Shown here in pieces: positions 15,642 through 24,379 of a DNA stretch of 64,000 nt (position 1 is its first letter; each line of letters starts with the position of its first letter). The notes under the pieces were generated by a model that was not told the origin of the DNA, searched no databases, and saw only the letters and a list, made by a program, of their open reading frames with translations. The position numbers were made by a program, and so were the translations under genes. This DNA comes from Streptomyces sp. SCUT-3 (GTDB lineage: Bacteria > Actinomycetota > Actinomycetes > Streptomycetales > Streptomycetaceae): assembly GCF_014083985.1 (NCBI RefSeq), contig NZ_CP046907.1:5714501-5778500 (forward strand), written 5' to 3'.

Positions 15642-16028
15642 TCAGCCGCGGTCCCAGGAGGCGAGCCGGTACATCTGCAGCACCGCGATGGGCAGTTCCG
15701 CGGTCGCGGGCGAGCCGTCCGCGCGGACGCGGACCCGCGGTGGGTCGGTCAGGCGGTCCCGGATGTCGAGGGTCTCGCCGGGCGCCCTCTCGGGATCGGC
15801 GCCCTCGCGCAGGGTCCAGGTCTGCCGGCTGGCGGCGAGGACGACCGGGTCGCCCTCGGCGGCCCGCTCGCACACGATCTCGTGCGCGTGGTCGGGGTCG
15901 AGGCAGTCCAGGGCGGCCATCTCGACCGCGCGGTACTCCAGGAACTCCCCGGCCTCCCGGGGGCCGATGACGGGGTCCAGCGCGGTCGGCGGGTGCGGGC
16001 GGCTGTGGTGGTGGTCGGGTACCGGCAT
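15642..16028 (-). CDS. Uncharacterised 128-residue protein
   Basis: Soluble, acidic protein starting MPVPDHHHSRPHPPTALDPV, then EYRAVEMAALDCLDPDHAHEI and a C-terminal PIAVLQMYRLASWDRG. I do not recognise a domain. Predicted helix-rich centre and no TM segment. The start is the ATG at 16028 with a GGAG about 8 bases upstream; the frame has the codon bias expected for a real streptomycete gene. It is divergent from the pyruvate oxidase gene, across 282 bases in which I see no other gene and no clear DosR-like box. Confidence 0.6.
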   Translation of the reverse strand: MPVPDHHHSRPHPPTALDPVIGPREAGEFLEYRAVEMAALDCLDPDHAHEIVCERAAEGDPVVLAASRQTWTLREGADPERAPGETLDIRDRLTDPPRVRVRADGSPATAELPIAVLQMYRLASWDRG

Positions 16029-16310
16029 CGGAGGTCTCCGGGTCGGGCGGCACCGGGCCGGCGCCACGGAGCGGACGGTCTTCCTCCACGACCCCTGCCC
16101 GGTTCCGGCCGGCCTCACCCCGCCGGACGGGTGCACCGGGCCCCGAGGGGGAGCGGCGGGACGGGCCCGCGCGGCGCGGGATCCGCCGGAGCCTCCCCGC
16201 GTCCGCTTCACCCGCTCGCCGGGTTTCCCCGCGCCCCCGGCGGTAAGCCGGTCAGGAGGCCGTACGGAGGCGGGACCGCGTACGGAGGCCAGTACCGCGA
16301 TCGGAGGGCC

Positions 16311-18140
16311 GTGTCCGTGAAGGTGTCCGACTACATCCTGCAGCGGCTGCGCGAGTGGGGGGTGGAGCACGTCTTCGGCTATCCGGGGGACGGGATCAAC
16401 GGCCTGCTGGCGGCGTGGGGGCGGGCGGGGAACCGGCCGAGGTTCGTCCAGGCCCGGCACGAGGAGATGGCGGCCTTCCAGGCCGTCGGCTACGCGAAGT
16501 TCTCCGGGCGGGTGGGGGTGTGCGCGGCCACCTCCGGCCCGGGCGCGATCCACCTGCTCAACGGCCTGTACGACGCCAAGCTCGACCACGTGCCCGTGGT
16601 CGCGATCGTCGGGCAGACCGACCGCAGCGCGATGGGCGGCTCCTACCAGCAGGAGGTGGACCTGCTGAGCCTGTTCAAGGACGTCGCCGCCGACTTCTGC
16701 GAGATGGCGACGGTGCCCGAGCAGCTGCCCAACCTCGTCGACCGGGCGGTGCGCACCGCGTACGCCCGCCGCACGGTCACCGCGGTGATCGTGCCGGGAG
16801 ACGTCCAGGACCTGGAGTGGTCCCCGCCCACGCACGCCTTCAAGATGGTGCCCTCCAGCCTGGGGGTGGCGCAGGCCGCGCCGGTCCCCGCGGACGGGGA
16901 CCTCGAGCGCGCCGCGCAGGTGCTCAACGCCGGGGAGAAGGTGGCCGTCCTGGTCGGCCAGGGTGCCCGCGGCGCCCGCGAGGAGGTCGAGCTGGCCGCC
17001 GAGGTGCTGGGCGCCGGAGTGGCCAAGGCGCTGCTGGGCAAGGACGTCCTCCCCGACGACCTGCCCTTCGTCACCGGCTCGATCGGGCTGCTGGGCACTC
17101 GCCCCTCGTACGAGATGATGCGCGACTGCGACACGCTGCTGGTGGTCGGCTCCAGCTTCCCCTACACGCAGTTCCTCCCCGAGCTGGACCAGGCCCGCGC
17201 GGTGCAGATCGACATCGACCCGTTCATGGTCGGACTGCGCTACCCGTTCGAGGTAAACCTCGTCGGGGACGCCCGCGCCACGCTGGAGCGCCTGCTGCCG
17301 CTGCTGCAGCGCAAGACCGACCGCTCCTGGCGCAGGACGATCGAGGCCGGCACCGCCCGCTGGTGGGAGGTGATGCAGCGGCGCGCGGCCGTGGAGGCGC
17401 GCCCGGTCAACCCCGAGCACGTGGTCCACGCCCTGGACGCGCTGCTGCCCGACGACGCGATCGTCACCGCCGACTCCGGCTCGGCCGCCAACTGGTACGC
17501 CCGCCACCTGCGGCTGCGCGGCCGCATGCGCGGCTCGCTGTCCGGCACCCTGGCCACCATGGGCCCGGGCGTGCCGTACGCGATCGGGGCGAAGTTCGCC
17601 CACCCCGACCGCCCGGCGATCGCCCTGGTCGGCGACGGCGCCATGCAGATGAACGGCATGGCCGAGATGATCACCGCGGCCAAGTACCACCGCGAGTGGG
17701 CCGACCCCCGGCTGGTCGTGGCGGTCCTGAACAACCAGGACCTCAACCAGGTCACCTGGGAGATGCGCGCCATGGAGGGGGCCCCTCGGTTCGAGGAGTC
17801 CCAGCACATTCCCGACTTCCCCTACGCCGACGTCGCGGCCGCCTTCGGCCTGGGCGGCATCCGGGTGGAGGGCCCGCAGGGGGTCGAGTCGGCCTGGCGG
17901 CAGGCGCTGTCGGCCGACCGGCCCTTCGTCGTCGACTTCCGCACCGACCCCGCCGTGCCGCCGATCCCCCCGCACGCGGACTGGGACCAGATCCAGGCCG
18001 CCGCCTCCGCGGTGCTGCGGGGCGACAGCGACCGCGCGGGCATGCTCCGCCAGGGGGTCATGGCCAAGGTCCAGGAGTTCCTCCCCGGGGGCGGCGGGCG
18101 GCGGAACGGCCCGGACGGCCCCGGCGACGAGGGCCGGTGA
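16311..18140 (+). CDS. Thiamine-pyrophosphate enzyme, pyruvate oxidase type
   Basis: 609-residue three-domain ThDP enzyme: Pyr domain (about 1-180, GYPGDGINGLLAAW with the following RHEEMAAF carrying the catalytic Glu), a central FAD/nucleotide-type domain (190-330) and a PP domain (380-560) with the ThDP motif GDGAMQMNGMAEM...NNQDLN. The arrangement matches PoxB-type pyruvate oxidases (pyruvate to acetate and CO2, electrons to quinone) rather than acetolactate synthase. A Gly/Asp-rich tail follows. GTG 16311 lies 3 bases, and GTG 16317 9 bases, after GGAGG; either may start. The flavodoxin-like gene follows after 16 bases, so they form one unit. Confidence 0.85.
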   Translation: MSVKVSDYILQRLREWGVEHVFGYPGDGINGLLAAWGRAGNRPRFVQARHEEMAAFQAVGYAKFSGRVGVCAATSGPGAIHLLNGLYDAKLDHVPVVAIVGQTDRSAMGGSYQQEVDLLSLFKDVAADFCEMATVPEQLPNLVDRAVRTAYARRTVTAVIVPGDVQDLEWSPPTHAFKMVPSSLGVAQAAPVPADGDLERAAQVLNAGEKVAVLVGQGARGAREEVELAAEVLGAGVAKALLGKDVLPDDLPFVTGSIGLLGTRPSYEMMRDCDTLLVVGSSFPYTQFLPELDQARAVQIDIDPFMVGLRYPFEVNLVGDARATLERLLPLLQRKTDRSWRRTIEAGTARWWEVMQRRAAVEARPVNPEHVVHALDALLPDDAIVTADSGSAANWYARHLRLRGRMRGSLSGTLATMGPGVPYAIGAKFAHPDRPAIALVGDGAMQMNGMAEMITAAKYHREWADPRLVVAVLNNQDLNQVTWEMRAMEGAPRFEESQHIPDFPYADVAAAFGLGGIRVEGPQGVESAWRQALSADRPFVVDFRTDPAVPPIPPHADWDQIQAAASAVLRGDSDRAGMLRQGVMAKVQEFLPGGGGRRNGPDGPGDEGR

Positions 18141-18156
18141 AGGACGGAGGCACGCC

Positions 18157-18690
18157 ATGACCGTACTGGTGGGACACGCGGGCCGGCACGGTTCCACCCG
18201 CGGCATCGCCGAACGGATCGGGGAGCGGCTCGCCGGGCACGGCGAACGGGTCGAGGTCCGCCCGCTGGACGGGGCCGTGGACCCCGGAGGCTACGAGGCG
18301 TTCGTCCTCGGCAGCGCGGTGTACGACATGGCCTGGCTGCCGGAGGCCGCCGACTTCGTGCGCCGCGGCTTCGGGGCGGGGCGGACGCCCCCGGTGTGGC
18401 TGTTCAGCGTCGGCGCGGCGGACGCCCTGGGCCTTCCGCTGCGGTCGTACGCGGCACGCAAGGAGGAGGGGCGCCTCTTCGCGTACCTGACCGGGCTGCG
18501 GCCTGGCCTGCACCCCCGCAGCGTCCGGTTGTTCTCCGGCGCCGTCGCACGGGAGCACCTCCCGCCCGCCGGGCGCCTGTTCCTCAGGGCGACGGGGGGC
18601 CGCTACGGCGACCACCGCAACTGGCCGGAGATCGACGCCTGGGCCGACTCCGTCGCCCGGGAACTGGCGGCCGGGGCGGCCCGGCCCTGA
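18157..18690 (+). CDS. Flavodoxin-domain protein
   Basis: 177-residue protein with a flavodoxin-like fold: VGHAGRHGSTRGIAERI at residues 5-21 is the FMN-phosphate loop, AFVLGSAVYDMAWL follows near 50, and GGRYGDHRNWPEIDAWADSV closes the domain. The family includes HemG-like menaquinone-linked protoporphyrinogen oxidases and uncharacterised actinobacterial redox partners. It starts 16 bases after the pyruvate oxidase stop with GGACGGAGG at the start, so it could be a redox partner or simply co-regulated. It is the intact counterpart of the broken gene at 5903-6465. Confidence 0.85.
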   Translation: MTVLVGHAGRHGSTRGIAERIGERLAGHGERVEVRPLDGAVDPGGYEAFVLGSAVYDMAWLPEAADFVRRGFGAGRTPPVWLFSVGAADALGLPLRSYAARKEEGRLFAYLTGLRPGLHPRSVRLFSGAVAREHLPPAGRLFLRATGGRYGDHRNWPEIDAWADSVARELAAGAARP

Positions 18691-18790
18691 CCGGCCCGGA
18701 CGCAGGGCTCCGGACGCGGGGCTCCGGACGCAGGGTCCCGGACCCCACCACGCAGCCCCGCCCCGACGCAGCCCCGCCTCGACGCAGCCG
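18691..18790. repeat. Short imperfect tandem repeats
   Basis: Three near-identical 14-base units of CCGGACGCRGGGYY are followed by several copies of CGACGCAGCCCCGCC. They fill the gap between the flavodoxin-like gene and the membrane protein at 18832. The unit length is not a multiple of three and no reading frame is evident, so slippage-type expansion is likely. Confidence 0.6.
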
Positions 18791-18831
18791 CCCCACCGCG
18801 CAGCCCGCCCCACGACGAAGGGAGCCGTTCC

Positions 18832-19323
18832 ATGGCCCAGTACCCGTCCCAGTACCCGTCCCCGTCGGCGCTCGCCCGCCCGGTCGTCGGCTCGTACCCG
18901 ACGTACCCCGGCGCCCAGCGGGCCGTCGACTTCCTGTCCGACAGCAAGTTCCCGGTGGAACGCACCGCGATCATCGGCTCGGACCTGCGCATGGTCGAGA
19001 CCGTGCTCGGCCGGCTCACCCGGGGCCGGGCCGCGCTCGCCGGCGCCGGGGCCGGAGCCTGGTTCGGGCTGCTGGTGGCCCTGCTGCTGGCGGTGTTCGC
19101 CGCGGGCGGGGTCAACGTGCTGCTGCTGGTGCTCAGCGGGCTCGCCTACGGTGCGGTCTTCGGCGCGGTGTTCGGCTTCGCCGGCCACGCGATGAGCGGG
19201 GGGCAGCGCGACTTCGCCTCGCGCAGCCAGATCGTGGCCGCCCGCTACGACGTCGTCGCCGACGAGGAGGTCGCCGACGAGGCCAAGAACCTGCTGATCA
19301 AGCTCGCCTGGCGGGAGGACTGA
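18832..19323 (+). CDS. General stress protein 17M-like membrane protein
   Basis: 163 residues. The N-terminal part (about 22-60, GSYPTYPGAQRAVDFLSDSKFPVERTAIIG in two blocks) resembles the YflT/GSP17M ferredoxin-like domain. It is followed by a Gly/Ala-rich hydrophobic hairpin (about 70-125) that would cross the membrane twice as a glycine-zipper pair, then a soluble C-terminal tail. Related actinobacterial proteins are annotated as general stress proteins without known activity. ATG at 18832 follows AAGGGAG. It precedes the hydrogenase cluster by 180 bases. Confidence 0.75.
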   Translation: MAQYPSQYPSPSALARPVVGSYPTYPGAQRAVDFLSDSKFPVERTAIIGSDLRMVETVLGRLTRGRAALAGAGAGAWFGLLVALLLAVFAAGGVNVLLLVLSGLAYGAVFGAVFGFAGHAMSGGQRDFASRSQIVAARYDVVADEEVADEAKNLLIKLAWRED

Positions 19324-19503
19324 AGCCTCCCGGCAGCCGTCCTCCCCACGCGCCCCGCACGGCGGCCCCCCGTCCGCGCGGGGCGCGCGCACGTCACCGT
19401 ATCGGCCGCACATGACACCGCACCGGGACCGCAGGACTGCTACCAAGGGCAGTGAGGGCCGTCCCACGGGTCCTCACCGCACACCTCCCGAGGAGGTACC
19501 CCC

Positions 19504-20592
19504 ATGGAAGCAGCACCGTCGACCGCGGCAGGCACCGCGGACGCCCCCGCCCCGGCGGACGGCGAGGAGCCCGTGATCCACATCCTCTGGATCAACGCGG
19601 GGCTGAGCTGCGACGGCGACTCGGTGTCGCTGACGGCCGCGATGCAGCCGAGCATCGAGCAGATCGCGCTCGGAGCCCTGCCCGGCCTGCCCCGGATCGC
19701 CGTGCACTGGCCGCTGATCGACTTCGAGTGCGGCCCCGTGCAGGGCGCGGACACCTTCATCGAATGGTTCTTCAAGGGGGAGCGCGGCGAGATCGACCCC
19801 TTCGTCCTGGTCGTCGAGGGCTCGATCCCCAACGAGGCGATCAAGCCCGAGGGCTACTGGTGCGGCTTCGGGGACGACCCGGAGACGGGCCAGCCGATCA
19901 CCACCAGCGAGTGGATCGACCGGCTCGCCCCCAAGGCCCTGGCCGTCGTCGCCATCGGCACCTGCGCCACCTACGGCGGCATCCACGCGATGGCCGGCAA
20001 CCCCACCGGCGCCATGGGCGTGCCCGACTACCTCGGGTGGGACTGGAAGTCCAAGGCCGGCATCCCCATCGTGTGCGTGCCCGGCTGCCCCATCCAGCCC
20101 GACAACTTCGCCGAGACCCTGACCTACCTGCTCCACCAGGCCGCCGGGTCCGCCCCGATGATCCCGCTGGACGACAAGCTGCGACCCACCTGGCTGTTCG
20201 GCGCCACCGTCCACGAGGGCTGCGACCGCGCCGGCTACTACGAGCAGGGCCAGTTCGCGACCGTCTACGACTCGCCCAAGTGCCTGGTCAGGCTCGGCTG
20301 CTGGGGGCCCGTCGTCCGGTGCAACGTCCCCAAGCGGGGCTGGATGAACGGCATCGGCGGCTGCCCCAACGTCGGCGGCATCTGCATCGCCTGCACCATG
20401 CCCGGCTTCCCCGACAAGTTCATGCCGTTCATGGACGAGCCCCCCGGCGGCAAGCTCTCCAGCGCCGTCAGCTCCGCCTACGGGGGGGTCATGCGCAAAC
20501 TGCGCTCGATCACCGCCGAGACCGTGGACAAGGAGCCCAAGTGGCGCCGCAGGGGCGACGAACTGACCACCGGTTACCGGCCGCCGTGGTGA
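19504..20592 (+). CDS. hhyS: [NiFe] hydrogenase small subunit, group 1h (HhyS)
   Basis: 362-residue electron-transfer subunit carrying three Fe-S clusters. The segment GLSCDGDSVSL has Cys36 and an Asp at 39 in place of the second Cys of the usual C-x2-C, which is the 3Cys/1Asp proximal-cluster signature of high-affinity, O2-insensitive group 1h (old group 5) enzymes. Further ligands are in GTCATYGG, PGCPIQP, HEGCDR, CLVRLGCWGP and GGCPNVGGICIACTMPGFPD. There is no twin-arginine signal, as typical for this group. These enzymes oxidise atmospheric H2 in spores or non-growing cells. ATG follows GAGGAGG. The upstream spacer 19324-19503 holds only a weak DosR-like match (GGGACCGCAGGACT, 19425-19438). 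Confidence 0.95.
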   Translation: MEAAPSTAAGTADAPAPADGEEPVIHILWINAGLSCDGDSVSLTAAMQPSIEQIALGALPGLPRIAVHWPLIDFECGPVQGADTFIEWFFKGERGEIDPFVLVVEGSIPNEAIKPEGYWCGFGDDPETGQPITTSEWIDRLAPKALAVVAIGTCATYGGIHAMAGNPTGAMGVPDYLGWDWKSKAGIPIVCVPGCPIQPDNFAETLTYLLHQAAGSAPMIPLDDKLRPTWLFGATVHEGCDRAGYYEQGQFATVYDSPKCLVRLGCWGPVVRCNVPKRGWMNGIGGCPNVGGICIACTMPGFPDKFMPFMDEPPGGKLSSAVSSAYGGVMRKLRSITAETVDKEPKWRRRGDELTTGYRPPW

Positions 20593-20677
20593 ACGCCCCC
20601 GCCGCGCCCCCGCCGCGGTCCGCACCTCTTTGCTCGACACCCCGACCCACGGTCTGAAGAAGGGCACGGCACACACG

Positions 20678-22459
20678 ATGGCAGCACCGACGCAGGCGGC
20701 CGGAGACGGCAGCGGCCTGGTGGAGATGGCCTGGGACCCGATCACCCGGATCGTGGGCAGCCTCGGCATCCACACGAAGATCGACTTCAAGCAGAAGAGG
20801 GTCGCCGAGTGCTACAGCACGTCCTCGGTCTTCCGCGGCTACAGCGTCTTCATGCGCGGCAAGGACCCCAGGGACGCGCACTTCATCACCAGCCGCATCT
20901 GCGGCATCTGCGGGGACAACCACGCCACCTGCTCGGTGTACGCGCAGAACATGGCCTACGGGGTGCGGCCGCCGCACCTCGCCGAGTGGATCATCAACCT
21001 CGGCGAGGCCGCCGAGTACATGTTCGACCACAACATCTTCCAGGAGAACCTGGTCGGGGTCGACTACTGCGAGAAGATGGTCCGCGAGACCAACCCGGGC
21101 GTGCTCGAGCTGGCCGAACGCACCGAGGCGCCGCACGCCGGCGACCACGGCTACCGCACGATCGCCGACATCATGCGCTCGCTCAACCCCCTCGAGGGCG
21201 AGTTCTACCGCGAGGCGCTCCAGGTGAGCCGCTACACGCGGGAGATGTTCTGCCTCATGGAGGGCCGCCACGTGCACCCCTCCACGCTGTACCCGGGCGG
21301 GGTGGGCACGATCGCCTCCGTCCAGCTGTTCACCGACTACCTCAGCCGGCTGACGCGCTACGTGGAGTTCATGAAGCGCGTCGTCCCCCTGCACGACGAC
21401 CTGTTCGACTTCTTCTACGAGGCGCTGCCCGGCTACGAGGAGGTCGGCCGGCGCCGCGTCATGCTCGCCTGCTGGGGCGCGCTCAACGACCCCGAGCACT
21501 GCGACTTCACCTACCGCAACATGACCGACTGGGGCCGGCGGATGTTCGTCACCCCGGGCATCGTCGTCGACGGCGAGCTGGTCACCAGCGACCTCACCGA
21601 GATCAACCTCGGCATCCGCATCCTGCTCGGCAGCTCCTACTACGAGGACTGGGAGGGCCGGGAGCTGTTCGTCGAGCGCGACCCGCTGGGCAACCCGGTC
21701 GACCCCCGCCACCCGTGGAACCAGCACACCGTCCCCGCCCCCCAGAAGCGGGACTTCGACGGCAAGTACAGCTGGGTGATGTCCCCGCGCTGGTTCGACG
21801 GCAAGGAGCACCTGGCGCTGGACACCGGCGGCGGCCCCCTGGCCCGCCTGTGGTCCACCGCCCTGTCCGGCCTGGTCGACACCGGATACGTCAAGGCCAC
21901 CGGCCACAGCGTCGTCATCAACCTGCCGCGCACCATGACCCGGCCGGAGACCACCTTCGAGTGGAGGATCCCGCGCTGGAGCAACGCCCTGGAGCGCAAC
22001 CGCGCCCGCACCTACTTCCAGGCCTACACCGCCGCCCTGGCCCTGCACTTCGCCGAGAAGGGCCTGGAGGAGGTGCGGGCCGGGCGCACCCAGACCTGGG
22101 AGAGGTTCGAGGTGCCCGACGAAGCCGTCGGCGTCGGCTTCACCGAGGCGGTGCGCGGCGTGCTCTCCCACCACATGGTGATCCGCGACGGGAAGATCGC
22201 CAACTACCACCCGTACCCGCCGACCCCGTGGAACGCCAGCGTCCGCGACAGCTACGGAACCCCCGGCCCCTACGAGGACGCAGTGCAGAACACCCCGATC
22301 TTCGAGGAGAACCCGCCCGAGGACTTCAAGGGCATCGACATCATGCGGGCCGTGCGCAGCTTCGACCCCTGCCTGCCGTGCGGCGTCCACATGTACGTCG
22401 GCGGCAGGACCGTGCAGACGATGCACGTGCCCACCGGACTGAGCGGCCTGGCCGGATGA
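20678..22459 (+). CDS. hhyL: [NiFe] hydrogenase large subunit, group 1h (HhyL)
   Basis: 593-residue catalytic subunit holding the NiFe(CN)2CO centre. The L1 motif is SRICGICGDNHATCS (Cys75, Cys78) and the L2 motif is DPCLPCGVH (Cys565, Cys568). The family opening MAWDPITRIVGSLGIHTKIDF is present. A 22-residue tail follows His571, the expected cleavage point for the maturation protease encoded at 25815. The gap to hhyS is 85 bases without a strong ribosome site next to the ATG (GAAGAAGGG is about 15 bases away), so the start could be slightly different. The stop overlaps the next gene (ATGA). Confidence 0.95.
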   Translation: MAAPTQAAGDGSGLVEMAWDPITRIVGSLGIHTKIDFKQKRVAECYSTSSVFRGYSVFMRGKDPRDAHFITSRICGICGDNHATCSVYAQNMAYGVRPPHLAEWIINLGEAAEYMFDHNIFQENLVGVDYCEKMVRETNPGVLELAERTEAPHAGDHGYRTIADIMRSLNPLEGEFYREALQVSRYTREMFCLMEGRHVHPSTLYPGGVGTIASVQLFTDYLSRLTRYVEFMKRVVPLHDDLFDFFYEALPGYEEVGRRRVMLACWGALNDPEHCDFTYRNMTDWGRRMFVTPGIVVDGELVTSDLTEINLGIRILLGSSYYEDWEGRELFVERDPLGNPVDPRHPWNQHTVPAPQKRDFDGKYSWVMSPRWFDGKEHLALDTGGGPLARLWSTALSGLVDTGYVKATGHSVVINLPRTMTRPETTFEWRIPRWSNALERNRARTYFQAYTAALALHFAEKGLEEVRAGRTQTWERFEVPDEAVGVGFTEAVRGVLSHHMVIRDGKIANYHPYPPTPWNASVRDSYGTPGPYEDAVQNTPIFEENPPEDFKGIDIMRAVRSFDPCLPCGVHMYVGGRTVQTMHVPTGLSGLAG

Positions 22460-23064
22460 GCGCGGTGACGGACACCGCCCCGCGCAGGGACGCGGCGGCG
22501 GACGCGGCACGGACCGGCCGGCGCGTCGAGGAGGTCCTGGACCGCCTGGCGGCGGACGGCGACCGGCGGGCGTGCGAGGCCGCCGAGGAACTGGTGCGCG
22601 TCCTGATGGACTTCTACGGCGCCGGACTGGCCCGCATCCTCGCCCTGCTCGACGGGGACGGCGGCGGCGCCCCGGCGGCGCCCGGCGGCAGCCCCCTGGA
22701 CCGCCTGCTGGGCGACGAACTGGCCGGCGGGCTGCTGGCCCTGCACGGCCTGCACCCCGAGGACGTCCGGACCCGCATCGGGCGGGCCCTGGAGAGCGCC
22801 GGGAGCCCCCTGGAGGCGGCGGGGTTCGACGAGCCCACCGGCACGCTGCGCCTGCGGTCCTCCGCCGTCGGCTGCGGGTGCCCGGGCAGCACGCAGGCGG
22901 CCCTGCGGGCCGTCGAGGACGCACTGGCCTGCTTCGCCCCGGAGGTGACCTCGGTGGAGACGGAGCCGCGGGCCTCCGGCCCGGCGGAACCGCCGCTGCT
23001 GCAGATCACCGCCCGCCCGCCCGACGGCGCGCCGGGCCCGGGCGGAACGGGGGAACGGCCGTGA
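22456..23064 (+). CDS. NifU C-terminal-like protein of the hydrogenase operon
   Basis: 202 residues. The N-terminal half is helical; the C-terminal part has SAVGCGCPGSTQAALRAVEDAL near 135-160, resembling the NifU C-terminal (Nfu) scaffold with its closely spaced cysteines, here C-x-C rather than the usual C-x2-C. Such genes follow hhySL in actinobacteria. A role in Fe-S cluster delivery to HhyS is inferred from domain and position. It is translationally coupled to hhyL (ATGA) and to the next gene (GTGA). Confidence 0.75.
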   Translation: MSAVTDTAPRRDAAADAARTGRRVEEVLDRLAADGDRRACEAAEELVRVLMDFYGAGLARILALLDGDGGGAPAAPGGSPLDRLLGDELAGGLLALHGLHPEDVRTRIGRALESAGSPLEAAGFDEPTGTLRLRSSAVGCGCPGSTQAALRAVEDALACFAPEVTSVETEPRASGPAEPPLLQITARPPDGAPGPGGTGERP

Positions 23065-23726
23065 CCGGCGCGTCCCGCACGGCGTCCGACCGCCCCGCGG
23101 CCGCCCCCCGGGGCCTGCGGAGGTTCACCGGCCCGCGCCCCCCGCGGCAGGAGCGGTGCGAACTGTGCACCGCGCCGCTGGCCGACGGCGGCCACCGCCA
23201 CCTGGTGGACACCGCGAACCGGGCGCTGGCGTGCACCTGCACCCCGTGCGCCCTGCTGTTCGACCGGCCGGGCGCCGCCGGCGGCCGCTTCCGCACGGTC
23301 CCCGAGCGGTACCTCGCCGACCCGGACCACGGCCTCGACGACAGCACGTGGGAGGCACTGGGGATCCCGGTCGGCGTCGCCTTCCTCTTCCGCAACAGCG
23401 CCCTGGACCGGACGGTCGCCCTCTGCCCGAGCCCGGCCGGCGCCACCGAGAGCGAACCGTCCCCCTCGGCCTGGCGGGACGTGCTCCGCGCCACCCGCCT
23501 GGCCGGGACGATGGAACCGGACGTGGAGGCACTGCTGCTGCGCCGCACGGACGGACGCACCGAGTGCTACCTGGCGCCGGTCGACGTCTGCTACGAACTG
23601 GTGGGCCTGATGCGCCTGCACTGGCGGGGCTTCGACGGCGGGCAGCAGGCGCGGGCGGGCCTGGAGTCCGTCTTCGACCGCGTCCGCGCACGGGCCCGGC
23701 ACGTGCGGAAGGAGCGCATGCCGTGA
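23061..23726 (+). CDS. DUF5947 family hydrogenase-associated protein
   Basis: 221 residues with a probable metal-binding N-terminal module: CELCTAPL at about 33-40 followed by TCTPCALLFDRPGAAGG gives two C-x2-C pairs of a rubredoxin-like or zinc knuckle. The remainder (WEALGIPVGVAFLFRNS, YLAPVDVCYELVGLMRLHW) is typical of DUF5947, a family found in hydrogenase loci of actinobacteria. Function unknown; maturation or electron transfer is a guess. GTG start overlaps the preceding stop (GTGA) and its own stop overlaps the next start. Confidence 0.75.
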   Translation: MTGASRTASDRPAAAPRGLRRFTGPRPPRQERCELCTAPLADGGHRHLVDTANRALACTCTPCALLFDRPGAAGGRFRTVPERYLADPDHGLDDSTWEALGIPVGVAFLFRNSALDRTVALCPSPAGATESEPSPSAWRDVLRATRLAGTMEPDVEALLLRRTDGRTECYLAPVDVCYELVGLMRLHWRGFDGGQQARAGLESVFDRVRARARHVRKERMP

Positions 23727-24379
23727 CCAGGTTCTCCTTCGCCTGCACCGGCGTGCGCGCGGACCGGTACGCGGCCGGCCCCACCCTTGTCCTGCGCCTG
23801 CGGATCACCGCCTCCCCGGGGAAGCGGGTCCACGCGATGGTCCTGCACTGCCAGATCCGCGTCGAACCGGCCCTGCGCGGCTACGCGGACTCCGAGGCCG
23901 CCCGGCTGGCCGACCTGTTCGGCGAGCGCTCCCGCTGGGGCAGCACGCTCAAGCCGCTGCAGTTCGCGCAGGTCTCCCTCACCGTCCCGGCCTTCACCGG
24001 CGAGACGGAGGCCGACCTCGCGGTGCCCTGCACCTACGACACCGATGTCGCCGCCTCCCGCTACTTCGAGGCCCTCGAGGACGGCGAGGTGCCCCTGCTC
24101 CTGCTCTTCTCCGGGACGGCGTTCACCGGCGCCGCCGGATTCCGGGTGGAACCGGTCCCCTGGGACCGGGAGGCCACCTGCCGGATGCCGGTGGCGGTGT
24201 GGCGGGAGATGATCGAGCAGCACTTCCCCGGCGCCGGCTGGATCCGCCTGTCCCGCGACGCCATGGACGCCCTGCTCGGCTTCCGCTCGCGAAGGGCGCT
24301 GCCCTCCTGGGAGGCGACCGTGCGGGCACTGCTGGAGGACGCCGGCGCACCGCCGGCCGCCGGGAGGGTGCCGCGATGA
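23723..24379 (+). CDS. DUF6084 family hydrogenase-associated protein
   Basis: 218-residue soluble protein, MTRFSFACTGVRADRYAAGPT..., with VHAMVLHCQIRVEPALR, FAQVSLTVPAF, and SRDAMDALLGFRSRRALPSWE at the C-terminus. These fit DUF6084, which co-occurs with hhySL and DUF5947. The pattern of alternating hydrophobic residues suggests a beta-sandwich. No catalytic motif seen; function unknown. Coupled at both ends (GTGA / ATGA), so it is produced in step with the hydrogenase. Confidence 0.72.
   Translation: MTRFSFACTGVRADRYAAGPTLVLRLRITASPGKRVHAMVLHCQIRVEPALRGYADSEAARLADLFGERSRWGSTLKPLQFAQVSLTVPAFTGETEADLAVPCTYDTDVAASRYFEALEDGEVPLLLLFSGTAFTGAAGFRVEPVPWDREATCRMPVAVWREMIEQHFPGAGWIRLSRDAMDALLGFRSRRALPSWEATVRALLEDAGAPPAAGRVPR

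Noticed and set aside
18733-18746. GGGTCCCGGACCCC upstream of the general-stress-like gene as an eighth DosR-like box
   Set aside because: One mismatch to the pattern and located within a short tandem-repeat array, so similarity is probably accidental.
19425-19438. GGGACCGCAGGACT upstream of hhyS as a DosR-like operator
   Set aside because: Two mismatches in the second half-site; not enough to claim that the hydrogenase operon shares the regulator.
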